Below, in pieces: positions 25,590 to 34,033 of a DNA stretch of 64,000 bases. Positions within the stretch are counted from its first letter, which is position 1. Every line of letters starts with the position of its first letter. Origin of the DNA: Tropicimonas sediminicola (GTDB lineage Bacteria; Pseudomonadota; Alphaproteobacteria; Rhodobacterales; Rhodobacteraceae); contig NZ_FZOY01000007.1 of the NCBI RefSeq assembly GCF_900188335.1, forward strand, positions 1-64,000, read 5' to 3'. The notes under the pieces were generated by a model. It was given only the letters and a program-made list of their open reading frames with translations. It had not been told where the DNA came from and ran no database searches. Both the position numbers and the translations under genes were made by a program.

Positions 25590-27572
25590 TCAGTCTCCCG
25601 CCGCCCGGCCCTTGAGCGCGATGATCCCGCGCGGCCGGAACTGAATGAAGATGATGATGAAGATGATCATGTAGGTCTGGGCCGCGAGCGTGTTCGACGG
25701 GTTGAGCCATTCGATGCCCTTCTGCAGGAAGCCGATCATGGTGGCGCCGAGCAGCGTGCCCCAGATGTTGCCGACACCGCCGACGACGACGGTCATGAAG
25801 CTCTGGACGATGTAGTCGGAGCCGAGCTCGGAGGTGACCTTGGCGTAGAGCCCGATGGCGACACCGGCGATGCCGGCGATCCCGGAGCCAAGCCCGAAGG
25901 TCAGCATGTTGATGCGGTCCGGGTTGATGCCCATCGAGGCCGCCATACGCGGGTTCTGGGTAACCGCGCGGACCTCGAGTCCAAGCCGCGTGCGGCGCAT
26001 GATGAAGAGGAACACGCCGAGGAACAGCAGGGCGAGCACGAAGATCGCGATGCGGATGTAGCTGATCGAGACGACATCGTTCAGCACCAGCGCGCCGTCG
26101 AGCCAGCCGGGCGAGGTGAGCGGACGGGCCTGGGTGCCGAAGATGTTCTTGGCGAGCTGCTGCAGCGCGATCGAGATGCCGAAGGTGGCCAGAAGCGTCT
26201 CCAGCGGGCGGTTGTAGAGCCAGCGGATCACCAGCCGCTCCATAGCTACGCCTGCGGCGAAGGTGACGGCGAAGGCGAGCGGCAGGGCGACCAGGATCGA
26301 GACGGTGTAATTCGGCACGATCTGCTGCACGACGTAGCCTGTATAGGCCCCCATCATGATGAACTCGCCATGCGCCATGTTGATCACCCCCATCACGCCG
26401 AAGGTGATGGCGAGGCCGATGGCGGCGAGGAAGTAGATCGAGGCAAGCGAAAGCGCGTCGAGCGTCAGATCGAGGGCCTGGTTGAGACCGACGCGCAGGT
26501 TCATGCGGGCCAGCGCGGCTTCGGCGGCATCGGTGATGGCGGTGGACGGCTCAAGGTACCGGTCGAAAAAGACATGTGCGTCGAGCGCGGCAGCCAGGTC
26601 CGCCGCGGTGGCGGTCGGCGGAACGATCCCGGCCTGCGCCAGCGCGGCATAGGCACGGTCGCGCGCCTCCTCGGTGTCGAGTTGGCCCACCGGGACGCCG
26701 CCGACACGGCCGCCCTCGATATTGGTTTCCAGTGCGGCACGCCTGTCGGCCGCGCTGATGCGCGCGGGCGCGAGGTCGTTGTCGACGAGCAGGGAATAGG
26801 CGGCGGCTTCGCTGAGCTCCTCGCTTCCGGGCTTCAGCTCGCGCGCGATGTTCAGATCCGTGGGGAGGTCCCCTGCCACGGCTTCCCGGCGGGTGGCGAG
26901 AAGCGGGTTCAGCGCGGCGCGGGCATCGACCCCGAGATCGCCGGCGAAACTGTTGATCGCCTCGACGCGGGCGGCCTCGTCATCCCCGTAGGTGATGGTC
27001 AGCAGGCGGACGAGGCGCTCCTCGCGGGCGCGTATCCCGGGGTCGGTCTCGGTTTCCAGCGCGCCCAGAAGGGCCGGCAGGTGGTCCGGCTCGGGATCGC
27101 GCTGAATCGCGTCGAGCGCTTCGGCCCGCTTGGCCGGGTTCGGGTCCATCAGCTGGAACTGCACCAGCGCCGCTGCGATCAGGCCGCGGACGCCCGAGTT
27201 GGGCTTGAGCTGGTCGATGTCGGATTTCGCGTATTCCCCCACCGGGGCGCCGCCGTCGATCTCGATCAGGCGATAGGTCGAGCGGTCGATCTCCTCGGCA
27301 AAGAAGAACAGGCCGTCCTCCTTGCGTTGCCAGAGTTCCTTGGCCTGCCAGTTCTCGAGGACGGCGCGGGCTTCGGGCAATCCGCTGTCACGAAGCGCGG
27401 CGATCGCGGGCTCGATGGTCCGGCGGGACGCCTTCTCGATCAGCGCGGCGTGCTCCTGGAGCAGCGCCTGGATCGGACTGACCTGTGCGGAGCCGTCCTG
27501 GCTTTCCTGCGCGGCCGACACGCCGGCACAGAGCATCAGGGCAGCAAATGCTGCCAGTAGGTATCGTATCAT
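25590..27572 (-). CDS. urtB: Urea ABC transporter permease UrtB
   Basis: A 660-residue permease made of two parts. After a signal peptide (1-21) comes a periplasmic helical region of about 330 residues, rich in repeated acidic helices. A LivH-type eight-helix permease domain (about 365-655, with NMAHGEFIMMGAYTG and VGGVGNIWGTLLGA) follows. This long form is normal for proteobacterial UrtB. It follows urtA by 73 bp, which hold a strong hairpin. Confidence 0.94.
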   Translation of the reverse strand: MIRYLLAAFAALMLCAGVSAAQESQDGSAQVSPIQALLQEHAALIEKASRRTIEPAIAALRDSGLPEARAVLENWQAKELWQRKEDGLFFFAEEIDRSTYRLIEIDGGAPVGEYAKSDIDQLKPNSGVRGLIAAALVQFQLMDPNPAKRAEALDAIQRDPEPDHLPALLGALETETDPGIRAREERLVRLLTITYGDDEAARVEAINSFAGDLGVDARAALNPLLATRREAVAGDLPTDLNIARELKPGSEELSEAAAYSLLVDNDLAPARISAADRRAALETNIEGGRVGGVPVGQLDTEEARDRAYAALAQAGIVPPTATAADLAAALDAHVFFDRYLEPSTAITDAAEAALARMNLRVGLNQALDLTLDALSLASIYFLAAIGLAITFGVMGVINMAHGEFIMMGAYTGYVVQQIVPNYTVSILVALPLAFAVTFAAGVAMERLVIRWLYNRPLETLLATFGISIALQQLAKNIFGTQARPLTSPGWLDGALVLNDVVSISYIRIAIFVLALLFLGVFLFIMRRTRLGLEVRAVTQNPRMAASMGINPDRINMLTFGLGSGIAGIAGVAIGLYAKVTSELGSDYIVQSFMTVVVGGVGNIWGTLLGATMIGFLQKGIEWLNPSNTLAAQTYMIIFIIIFIQFRPRGIIALKGRAAGD

Positions 27573-27597
27573 CGCTGCCTGCGCCCGGAGAGGAAGT

Positions 27598-27619
27598 GGA
27601 AGGGCGCGAACGCCCTTCC
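27598..27619 (-). other. Strong intercistronic stem-loop after urtA
   Basis: A perfect 9-bp inverted repeat (GGAAGGGCG / CGCCCTTCC) closes a 4-nt loop that reads UUCG on the transcribed strand, 27 nt after the urtA stop. There is no U-run. Such hairpins after binding-protein genes commonly protect the upstream mRNA. Confidence 0.75.
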
Positions 27620-27645
27620 CGTCTGTCGATCTGATCTGCGGCGGA

Positions 27646-28920
27646 TCAGTAGTTGGACTTCATCTGCACGCAGGTCTCGGTCTCGGTGTTGTACATGCCG
27701 CAGCCAAGATCCGCCCAGTCGGACTTGAGCACCGCCGATTCCGGCAGGAAGTCGGTCCAGGCGTCGCCCGGAACCGGATCGGTCTCGGAGATGATGTCGA
27801 ACTGGCCGTCTTCGAGGATCTCGCCGATCAGCACCGGCTTGGTCAGGTGGTGGTTCGGCAGCATGGTGGCGGTGGAGCCGGTCAGGTTCGGGTATTCCTG
27901 GCCGATCATGGCGGCGGAGACGGCGTCGACGTCGGTGGTGCCGGCCTCTTCGACGGCGTTGACCCACATGTTGAAGCCGATGAAGTGGGCTTCCATCGGG
28001 TCGTTGGTCACACGATCCTCGCCCATGCGCGCCTTCCAGGCGGAGATGAACTCGTCGTTCAGCTCGGATTCGGCGGACTGGAAGTAGTTCCAGGCGGCCA
28101 GGTGGCCGACGAGGTTGGAGGTGTCGAGACCCGAGAGCTCTTCCTCACCCACGGAGAAGGCCACGACGGGGATGTCGTCGGCGGAGACGCCCTGGGCGGC
28201 CAGTTCCTTGTAGAAACCGATGTTGGCATCGCCGTTGATGGTGGAGATCACGCCGACCTTCTTGCCGTCGGCGCCGAGCGCCACGACATCGGAGACGATC
28301 TTGGACCAGTCGGAATGGCCGAAGGGGGTGTAGTTCACGAAGATATCCTCTTCGGCGATCCCCTTGTCCTTGAGGTAGGATTCCAGAATGTTGTTGGTCG
28401 TGCGCGGGTACACGTAGTCGGTGCCGAGCAGCGCGAATTTCTCGACGCCCAGTTCCTCCAGGAAGTAGTCGGTTGCCGGAATCGCCTGCTGGTTGGGAGC
28501 GGCGCCGGTGTAGAACACGTTCTTCGAGCTTTCCTCACCCTCGTACTGCACGGGGTAGAACAGCAGGCCGTTCAGCTCCTCGATGACCGGCAGGACCGAC
28601 TTGCGCGACACCGAGGTCCAGCAGCCGAACATCACGTCGACACCTTCGACGGTGATCAGCTCGCGCGCCTTCTCGGCGAACAGCGGCCAGTCGGAGGCCG
28701 GGTCGACGACCACGGCTTCGAGCTGCTTGCCGAGCACGCCGCCCTTGGCGTTCTGCTCGTCGATCAGCATCAGCATGGTGTCCTTCAGCGTCGTCTCCGA
28801 GATCGCCATCGTGCCGGACAGCGAGTGCAGCACGCCGATCTTGATGGTGTCGTCCTGGGCCATGGCGCTGGTCGCAAAGGCCAGAGCGCCAACCAGCGCG
28901 GAGGTCATACGAAGTTTCAT
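27646..28920 (-). CDS. urtA: Urea ABC transporter substrate-binding protein UrtA
   Basis: A 424-residue periplasmic binding protein of the branched-chain amino acid/urea type. The signal peptide is MKLRMTSALVGALAFATSAMA. The mature start DDTIKIGVLHSLSGTMAISE and the segments FGCWTSVSRK, PVQYEGEE, FIGFNMWVNAVE and PNHHLTKPV are diagnostic of UrtA. It is the first gene of urtABCDE. Urease genes are not in the window. Confidence 0.96.
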   Translation of the reverse strand: MKLRMTSALVGALAFATSAMAQDDTIKIGVLHSLSGTMAISETTLKDTMLMLIDEQNAKGGVLGKQLEAVVVDPASDWPLFAEKARELITVEGVDVMFGCWTSVSRKSVLPVIEELNGLLFYPVQYEGEESSKNVFYTGAAPNQQAIPATDYFLEELGVEKFALLGTDYVYPRTTNNILESYLKDKGIAEEDIFVNYTPFGHSDWSKIVSDVVALGADGKKVGVISTINGDANIGFYKELAAQGVSADDIPVVAFSVGEEELSGLDTSNLVGHLAAWNYFQSAESELNDEFISAWKARMGEDRVTNDPMEAHFIGFNMWVNAVEEAGTTDVDAVSAAMIGQEYPNLTGSTATMLPNHHLTKPVLIGEILEDGQFDIISETDPVPGDAWTDFLPESAVLKSDWADLGCGMYNTETETCVQMKSNY

Positions 28921-29308
28921 GATGAACGGAATCCCTGTCGCTTGTCGGTGTGAGGACGGCACCCTTTTCGGTCGGCGCACTGAGGCGCCGAGCGTCGTTC
29001 CTGCCGGACCGCACCACCGGTTTCCTGTTGTTGAGATCGCAGAGAGTTGCCCCCCCCTGGACCCATCTGATCTGCCGCGTCTGGCTGTGAGCCGCGGCTG
29101 GAGGAGATAAGAGGCAACCGCCGTGCGTTGCGCAAATGTTAGGCACATCAATCCGACCACAGGACGCCGAACGCCGAAAAATGCGCGATTTGAACGCTGA
29201 TTTCACGGAGCCGTGATCAATTTGTGAGCAAAAGAGAGTCAAATAGCCACGAATTCGGGGCCTCCGGCACGACCGGGTGGGCCTCGCCGCGGCCGGCCCC
29301 GGGGCGGG
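28921..29308 (-). promoter_or_regulatory. urtA upstream region
   Basis: This 388-bp gene-free stretch carries the urtA promoter. It contains TCACGG-AG-CCGTGA (29203-29216), a perfect 6-bp inverted repeat, and the 8-bp palindrome TTGCGCAA (29128-29135). No convincing sigma-54 -24/-12 element or NtrC site was found, although nitrogen control would be expected. A GC-rich segment near 29285-29305 may terminate the upstream gene. Confidence 0.5.
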
Positions 29309-29770
29309 CTACTTCTTCAGATTCTTCAGAATGAGGGTCAGCAGGGGCACCAGCGCCGTCAGCCCGGCCGCGCTCAGAGGATTGCGCGCGACGGTCCTCA
29401 GGTCGTTCGCCAACCCCTGGACTTCGGCCGCAGCGTCGACGACCTCGCCCTCCAGATCGGACAGGGCCAAGTCCCGCACTTCACGGGCGGCCTCGACATC
29501 CCCGTCGGCGCTGACGTTCCGGGCGACCAGCAACAACAGGGCCGCAAGCGCAAGGTTGACGATGGCCACGATCAGCGCGGCGAGCCAGGGCTCCAGCCGG
29601 GCCGCGAGCGCGAGATAGCCTGCGACGTTCAGCATGATCAGCCCGACGGCTCCAAGGATTCCCGCGGCGGCGGTCATGCCGATCTGGCGACCGACCGCGG
29701 CCACCTCGCGACGGGCGATGAGTTTTTCCATCCGGATGGCTATGGCGGCGTTGCGCGTGATACGGCTCAT
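29309..29770 (-). CDS. Phage-holin-superfamily-like membrane protein
   Basis: A 153-residue inner-membrane protein. Two long hydrophobic helices (about 34-57 and 62-85) are flanked by charged helical ends. This is the layout of the PF07332-type 'putative phage holin' proteins, which in chromosomes are not lysis genes but occur with YqjD/ElaB-like proteins. The C-terminal LVPLLTLILKNLKK is an additional hydrophobic tail. It is the last of four genes transcribed together. No phage genes are nearby. Confidence 0.7.
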   Translation of the reverse strand: MSRITRNAAIAIRMEKLIARREVAAVGRQIGMTAAAGILGAVGLIMLNVAGYLALAARLEPWLAALIVAIVNLALAALLLLVARNVSADGDVEAAREVRDLALSDLEGEVVDAAAEVQGLANDLRTVARNPLSAAGLTALVPLLTLILKNLKK

Positions 29771-29783
29771 GTGCGGCTCTCCT

Positions 29784-30113
29784 TCAACGGGCCCGACCCA
29801 GAACATAGCCGAGCACGAACGCCGCGAAGACGGTCACCAGCGGCTTGTCATGGTGCAGGTCCTCCAGTTCGGCGATGAACTGCTTTGCCAGCGTGTCGAG
29901 TTCGGTGTCTTCCAGTTGCGATATCGCCCAGGAGAGCGGCGAGGCGTGGGCCTCCCCGGTTTCCTGCCCGGTTTCCTCCCCGGTTTCCTCTTCGGGGCTT
30001 TCGTCCGGCGTGCCGGCCTGTTCAGGCTCCGGCTGACCGGCCTGTGCCCGCGCTTCGGCCAGTTCGCGCCGCAGCGCCTCGAGTTCCGCGACGAGTTCGG
30101 TTCTTGTCGGCAT
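29784..30113 (-). CDS. YqjD/ElaB-like C-tail-anchored protein
   Basis: A 109-residue protein. It has an N-terminal coiled coil (ELVAELEALRRELAEARAQ), a Glu/Thr/Pro-rich linker (about 25-58) with short GEETGQETGE repeats, a second amphipathic helix, and a single C-terminal hydrophobic segment ending GYVLGRAR. This resembles DUF883 (YqjD, ElaB) proteins, which anchor to the inner membrane and bind ribosomes in stationary phase. The match is by architecture only. Genes lie 3 bp upstream and 13 bp downstream. Confidence 0.6.
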   Translation of the reverse strand: MPTRTELVAELEALRRELAEARAQAGQPEPEQAGTPDESPEEETGEETGQETGEAHASPLSWAISQLEDTELDTLAKQFIAELEDLHHDKPLVTVFAAFVLGYVLGRAR

Positions 30114-30116
30114 GTC

Positions 30117-31274
30117 TCACTCCCCCATCGCTTCGTCGGGCAGGGCCTGTGTCGACCGCATCCCCTCCGAAACCGCTTCCGCCCTGGTGTTGACGGCCAG
30201 TTGCCCGTCGCGCGACATCAGCACGGCCAACCATCGCAGTCCCGGCACATGGGCGAACACGATCAGCATGCCAACCATGATCGGCACCGACAAGAGCGCC
30301 CCCGCCACCCCCCAGATCGTCGTCCAGAAGGTCAGCGAGAGGATGACGAGGAAGGGCGAGAGGTTGAGCGAGCGCCCGGTGATCGACGGCTCGAGGATGT
30401 TGCCGATGGAGAACTGGATCGTCCCGCAACCGATCGCGATCACCAGGAAGGGCGTGATGGTGTCGAACTGCACCAAAGCCACCAGCGCGGGCAGCACCAC
30501 GCCGAGGATCGAGCCGATCGAGGGAATGAAGTTCAGCGCAAAGGCCAGAACCGCCCAGGTCTCGGCGAAATCGAGCCCCATGGGCTTGAAGATCGCGTAG
30601 CTGAACAGCCCGGTGAGGACAGAGACGAAGGTCTTGACGATGAGATAGCGTTGCAGGCCGACCGAGATCGACTGGACGACGGAGCGCACTTCGAGCCCGG
30701 TCTTGCGGTCTGGCGCGGCGATGGGGAACTTGCGCTTCATTGGCCCGCGTTCGGCCAGCATGAAAGGCACGTAGAGGATCACGAGGAAGAGCCCCGCCAG
30801 GAACCCCTGGGCCGACGACAGCGCGCTCACGGCCCAGCCGCCCATGTCGATCTCCGCCAATGCCTCGCGCAGGGACTCGGCGTTCTCGTCGCCGATCAGC
30901 GACACGATGCCGGAAGCCAGTCCGTCGAACCTCTCGGCATATCGCGGGATCGCCTCGGAGACCTGCTCCCCCTGGCTCGACAGGATCAACCCGATGACGA
31001 GGAAGCCGGACAGCACGACCATCACGCCGGCAAGATGAGCGATCCAGATCGGCACCTGCACCGGGCCGATGCGGATGGCGGCGATCCGGTCGATCACCGC
31101 CACCAGCAGGACGAACACCAGCACCGCGAAGGTCAGCGGCAACAAAAAAGCCGCCCCCTTCACGAGGCCATAGATCGCAAGCACCATGACGAGCAGCAGG
31201 TCGCGCCAGAATTCCAGCGTGCCGGCGCTGCGGCGGAGGGTACTGTCCACGGAGGCGGGGCGCTCCTCCGCCAT
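30117..31274 (-). CDS. AI-2E family transporter
   Basis: A 385-residue polytopic membrane protein of the UPF0118/AI-2E family (TqsA, PerM, YdiK). Two N-terminal helices (about 25-65), a third near residue 80, a cytoplasmic middle section and about five C-terminal helices are visible. The segment FALNFIPSIGSILGVVLPAL near residue 250 is the family motif. Members export diverse small molecules or act as Na+/H+ antiporters, so the substrate is open. It begins 5 bp after the small helical gene. Confidence 0.85.
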   Translation of the reverse strand: MAEERPASVDSTLRRSAGTLEFWRDLLLVMVLAIYGLVKGAAFLLPLTFAVLVFVLLVAVIDRIAAIRIGPVQVPIWIAHLAGVMVVLSGFLVIGLILSSQGEQVSEAIPRYAERFDGLASGIVSLIGDENAESLREALAEIDMGGWAVSALSSAQGFLAGLFLVILYVPFMLAERGPMKRKFPIAAPDRKTGLEVRSVVQSISVGLQRYLIVKTFVSVLTGLFSYAIFKPMGLDFAETWAVLAFALNFIPSIGSILGVVLPALVALVQFDTITPFLVIAIGCGTIQFSIGNILEPSITGRSLNLSPFLVILSLTFWTTIWGVAGALLSVPIMVGMLIVFAHVPGLRWLAVLMSRDGQLAVNTRAEAVSEGMRSTQALPDEAMGE

Positions 31275-31279
31275 GAGGA

Positions 31280-31519
31280 TCAGTCGACCGCCTTCTTCAT
31301 GCGGTCATAGGCATCCTTCATGCGCAGGCCGAGCTGACGGGCCGCCTCCCCGACCTCCTCGGTGGAGCGGTCGAACTGCGACCGGCTCAGGAACTTGTCC
31401 CACTCGCCGGTCAGCTCCGTCCATTCATCCTCGGCTTCCTTGCTCGCGAGGTGCAACTGCAGCCGCATCTCGTCGCGTGCGCGCTTGAGATCTTCCTTCA
31501 GCTTCTCGAGATCAGCCAT
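31280..31519 (-). CDS. Small charged helical protein
   Basis: A 79-residue soluble protein made almost wholly of charged amphipathic helix (KLKEDLKRARDEMRLQLHLA onward), with no membrane segment or signal. A strong AAAGGAG ribosome site precedes the ATG at 31519. I do not recognise a named family. It heads a four-gene unit with an AI-2E transporter, a YqjD-like and a holin-like protein, which suggests an envelope or stationary-phase role. Confidence 0.65.
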   Translation of the reverse strand: MADLEKLKEDLKRARDEMRLQLHLASKEAEDEWTELTGEWDKFLSRSQFDRSTEEVGEAARQLGLRMKDAYDRMKKAVD

Positions 31520-31539
31520 GGCGAACTCCTTTCTCCCAT

Positions 31540-31562
31540 GGGGAACAGATATGCAGTTCCCC
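31540..31562 (-). promoter_or_regulatory. 5'-UTR hairpin before the small helical gene
   Basis: GGGGAAC and GTTCCCC form a perfect 7-bp stem with a 9-nt loop, ending about 20 nt before the start codon and just above the ribosome site. It may also serve as a weak end for the thi operon. The GGAAC core resembles an EcfG -35 element, but no CGTT follows at the right distance. Confidence 0.45.
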
Positions 31563-31620
31563 GGCGAACACCAGTCAGGAGGGTCGGAAATCGCCTGTCG
31601 CGAGTCAAGCGCAGGGCGTT

Positions 31621-32358
31621 TCAGTCGAGCCGCGCCTCCAGCCGGTCGCAGGCCCAGCCGACCCCGCGATGCAGCAGCAGCGCCAGCGCCGCCAGCACCA
31701 GCAGCGCGGCGAACATCAGGTCGGTCTTCACCCGGCCGTTGGCCAGCAGCATCAGGTAGCCAAGACCGCCGGACGCGCCGACCCATTCGCCGATCACCGC
31801 CCCGATCGGAGCGTAGACAGCTGCCAGCCTGAGCCCCGATGCGAGCGACGGGATCGCCGCCGGCACCTGGATCCGCCAGAGCAGGCGCGCCGGTGTCGCG
31901 CCCATGGTCCGGCCAAGGTCGAGCCAGCCGGGCGGGGTCCGCATCAGGCCGTCGAAGAAGGCGGAGGCGACGGGGAAGTAGATGATGAGCACCGTCATCA
32001 CGACCTTCGACCAGATGCCGTAGCCCATCCAGAGCGTCAGGATCGGCGCCAGCGCGAAGACCGGGAGGGATTGGGTCGCCACCAGCGCCGGGCGCACGAG
32101 GTAGCGCGCCGCCGGCGAGACCGCGAGCACGATTGCCGTTGCCGCGCCAAGCCCCGCGCCAAGCGCCAGCCCGGCCAGCACCTCGGTCAGGGTGATCCCG
32201 GCGTGCCAGCCGATCAGGCCGAGGTTGCTCCACAGGGCCTCGACCACCCGCACCGGTCCCGGAAGAATGAAGGGCGGTATGTCGGCCAGCGTCACCAGCG
32301 CCTGCCAGAGCAGGACGAAGACAGCCCCCGCCGCGAGCCCACGCACCGGCCCGGCCAT
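31621..32358 (-). CDS. thiX: Thiamine-precursor ABC transporter permease ThiX
   Basis: A 245-residue permease with six hydrophobic helices of the taurine/HMP (SsuC-like) type. The EAA loop appears as TMGATPARLLWRIQVPAAIP near residue 165. The ATG at 32358 overlaps the thiZ stop by one base; a GTG one codon earlier is possible. It ends the thi operon. Its role as importer of the pyrimidine precursor is inferred from ThiY and the riboswitch. Confidence 0.9.
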   Translation of the reverse strand: MAGPVRGLAAGAVFVLLWQALVTLADIPPFILPGPVRVVEALWSNLGLIGWHAGITLTEVLAGLALGAGLGAATAIVLAVSPAARYLVRPALVATQSLPVFALAPILTLWMGYGIWSKVVMTVLIIYFPVASAFFDGLMRTPPGWLDLGRTMGATPARLLWRIQVPAAIPSLASGLRLAAVYAPIGAVIGEWVGASGGLGYLMLLANGRVKTDLMFAALLVLAALALLLHRGVGWACDRLEARLD

Positions 32359-33083
32359 CACGCGGGCTCCCGGAGCGCCGCCAGCAGGCGCCCCTGGAAC
32401 GCGAGCGTCTCCGGGTCCGCCGCCGGTCGGATCGCGGGCAGCGCCGGCGGCACGGCCTCGACCATCCCCTTCGCGCCCATCAGGAACACCCGGTCGCCCA
32501 GCCGCGCCGCCTCCCCCGGATCATGGGTGACGAGAAGCACGGTGCGGCCCTCCAGAGTCTCGGCGGCGAGATCCTGCATCTCGGCCCGTGTCCGTGCGTC
32601 GAGCGCCGAGAACGGCTCGTCGAGCAGCACGATCGGCCGGTCCTCCATCAGCGTCCGCGCTAGCGCCACGCGCTGCCGCTGCCCACCCGAAAGCTGCCCG
32701 GGCCGCTTGTGGGCGTGCGCCGCAAGGCCGAGCCGCGCCACCAGTTCGGTCGCCGCCTCGGTTTCCGGCACCTGTCCGCGCAGCCGCGCCCCGAGCGTCA
32801 CGTTGCCCAGCACGTCGAGCCAGGGCAGCAGCAGGTCGGTCTGCGCCATGTAGGCCACGCGCCCGGCGATCGGACGGCCGTCGCTGGCCCGCACCTGCCC
32901 GTCGAAATCGACGCCGGTCTCGAGCCCCGCGATCAGCCGCAGGATGGTGGTCTTCCCGCAGCCCGAGGGGCCCAGCAGACAGGACCACGAGCCGGCGTCG
33001 ATCTCCAGATGGACCGGCGGAAAGAGCGGCGCCGCGCCGAAGCTGGCGCCACCGACAAGCGTGATCCCGGGCGCCGGCGTCAT
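32358..33083 (-). CDS. thiZ: Thiamine-precursor ABC transporter ATPase ThiZ
   Basis: A 241-residue ATPase with Walker A GPSGCGKTT, signature LSGGQRQRVALARTL and Walker B IVLLDEPFSALD. It is the SsuB/TauB/ThiZ branch by size and by its partners. It overlaps thiY by 4 bp upstream and thiX by 1 bp downstream. It powers uptake of the thiamine pyrimidine moiety. Confidence 0.92.
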   Translation of the reverse strand: MTPAPGITLVGGASFGAAPLFPPVHLEIDAGSWSCLLGPSGCGKTTILRLIAGLETGVDFDGQVRASDGRPIAGRVAYMAQTDLLLPWLDVLGNVTLGARLRGQVPETEAATELVARLGLAAHAHKRPGQLSGGQRQRVALARTLMEDRPIVLLDEPFSALDARTRAEMQDLAAETLEGRTVLLVTHDPGEAARLGDRVFLMGAKGMVEAVPPALPAIRPAADPETLAFQGRLLAALREPA

Positions 33084-34015
33084 TCGGCCCCGAGATCGAC
33101 CGCGATCTCGGAGACGAGCCGCCGCCCCTCGACCATGCCGGTTTCCTGAAGGAACGCCTCGAACCGGGCATAACGCCCCGCGTCGAGCCCGGCGGGCGCC
33201 AGCGAGAAGCGCGGCCAGGTATCGGCCCAGGCCTTCTCGTTCAGCTCGTCCCTGAGTTCCTTCGCGGTGCCGGAGAACACCTCCCATGCCTCCTCGGGGT
33301 GGTTCACGATGAAATGGGTCGCCTGTTCGGTGGCTTCGAGGAAACGCAACACCTTGTCCTTGTCCATCAGTTCCGGATTGGCGACGTAGATCAGCTCGTC
33401 ATAGGGCGGCAGCCCCTCTTCCTCGAGGTAGAAGCAACGACCGGGCACCTCCTCGATCTCCATCTGGTTGAGCTCGAAGTTGCGGAAAGCCCCGATCACC
33501 GCGTCGACCTGCCCGGCCATCAGCGCGGGCGAGAGCGACCAGTTGACGTTGACCAATTCCACGTCGTCGAGCGTCAGCCCGGCATTGCCGAGGATCTTGC
33601 CGAGCAGCGCCTCTTCGACCCCGGCCACGGAATACCCGATCTTGCGGCCCTTCAGGTCGGCGATTTCCGCGACCGGGCCGTCCTCCAGCACCAACAGGCA
33701 GTTCAGCGGCGTGCCGATCAGCGTACCGACCCGGCGCAGCGGCAGGCCGTTGGCGACGGCGAGGTGCAGCTGGTACTGGTAGTCGATGGCGATGTCGGCG
33801 CGGCCCGCCGCGGCCATCTTGGGCGGCTCCGAGGGATCGGAAGGCGCGATGATCTCGACCTCCAGGTCCTGCTCGGCAAAGAAGCCCTTTTCCCGGGCGA
33901 CGATGATCGGCCCGTGGTCCGGATTGATGAACCAGTCGAGCACGACGGTCATCTTGTCGGCCGCCGCGGCCGGTCCGGCCGCCATCAGCGCGAGAACGAA
34001 GGAAAGCTTGCGCAT
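33080..34015 (-). CDS. thiY: Thiamine-precursor ABC transporter binding protein ThiY
   Basis: A 311-residue periplasmic protein of the NMT1/THI5 fold. The signal peptide MRKLSFVLALMAAGPAAAA is cleaved near residue 19. The mature start KMTVVLDWFINPDHGPIIVA matches ThiY, which binds formylaminopyrimidine or HMP. In eukaryotic THI5 relatives the same fold is a suicide HMP synthase, but transport fits here because permease and ATPase follow. The gene starts 18 bp after thiD. Confidence 0.93.
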   Translation of the reverse strand: MRKLSFVLALMAAGPAAAADKMTVVLDWFINPDHGPIIVAREKGFFAEQDLEVEIIAPSDPSEPPKMAAAGRADIAIDYQYQLHLAVANGLPLRRVGTLIGTPLNCLLVLEDGPVAEIADLKGRKIGYSVAGVEEALLGKILGNAGLTLDDVELVNVNWSLSPALMAGQVDAVIGAFRNFELNQMEIEEVPGRCFYLEEEGLPPYDELIYVANPELMDKDKVLRFLEATEQATHFIVNHPEEAWEVFSGTAKELRDELNEKAWADTWPRFSLAPAGLDAGRYARFEAFLQETGMVEGRRLVSEIAVDLGAE

Positions 34016-34033
34016 CTTGCGTCTCCTTGAAGA

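Noticed and set aside
28921-29308. A sigma-54 promoter for urtA near GTGCC-N6-TTGC on the minus strand
   Set aside because: The essential GG at -24 is missing and the intervening bases do not fit the consensus; no NtrC palindrome was found.
29309-29770. A prophage remnant, from the holin-like protein
   Set aside because: No lysin, integrase, structural gene or attachment site is nearby; chromosomal PF07332-type proteins are common outside phages.
31540-31562. An EcfG general-stress promoter from the GGAAC in the hairpin
   Set aside because: No CGTT lies 16-17 bp downstream on either strand.
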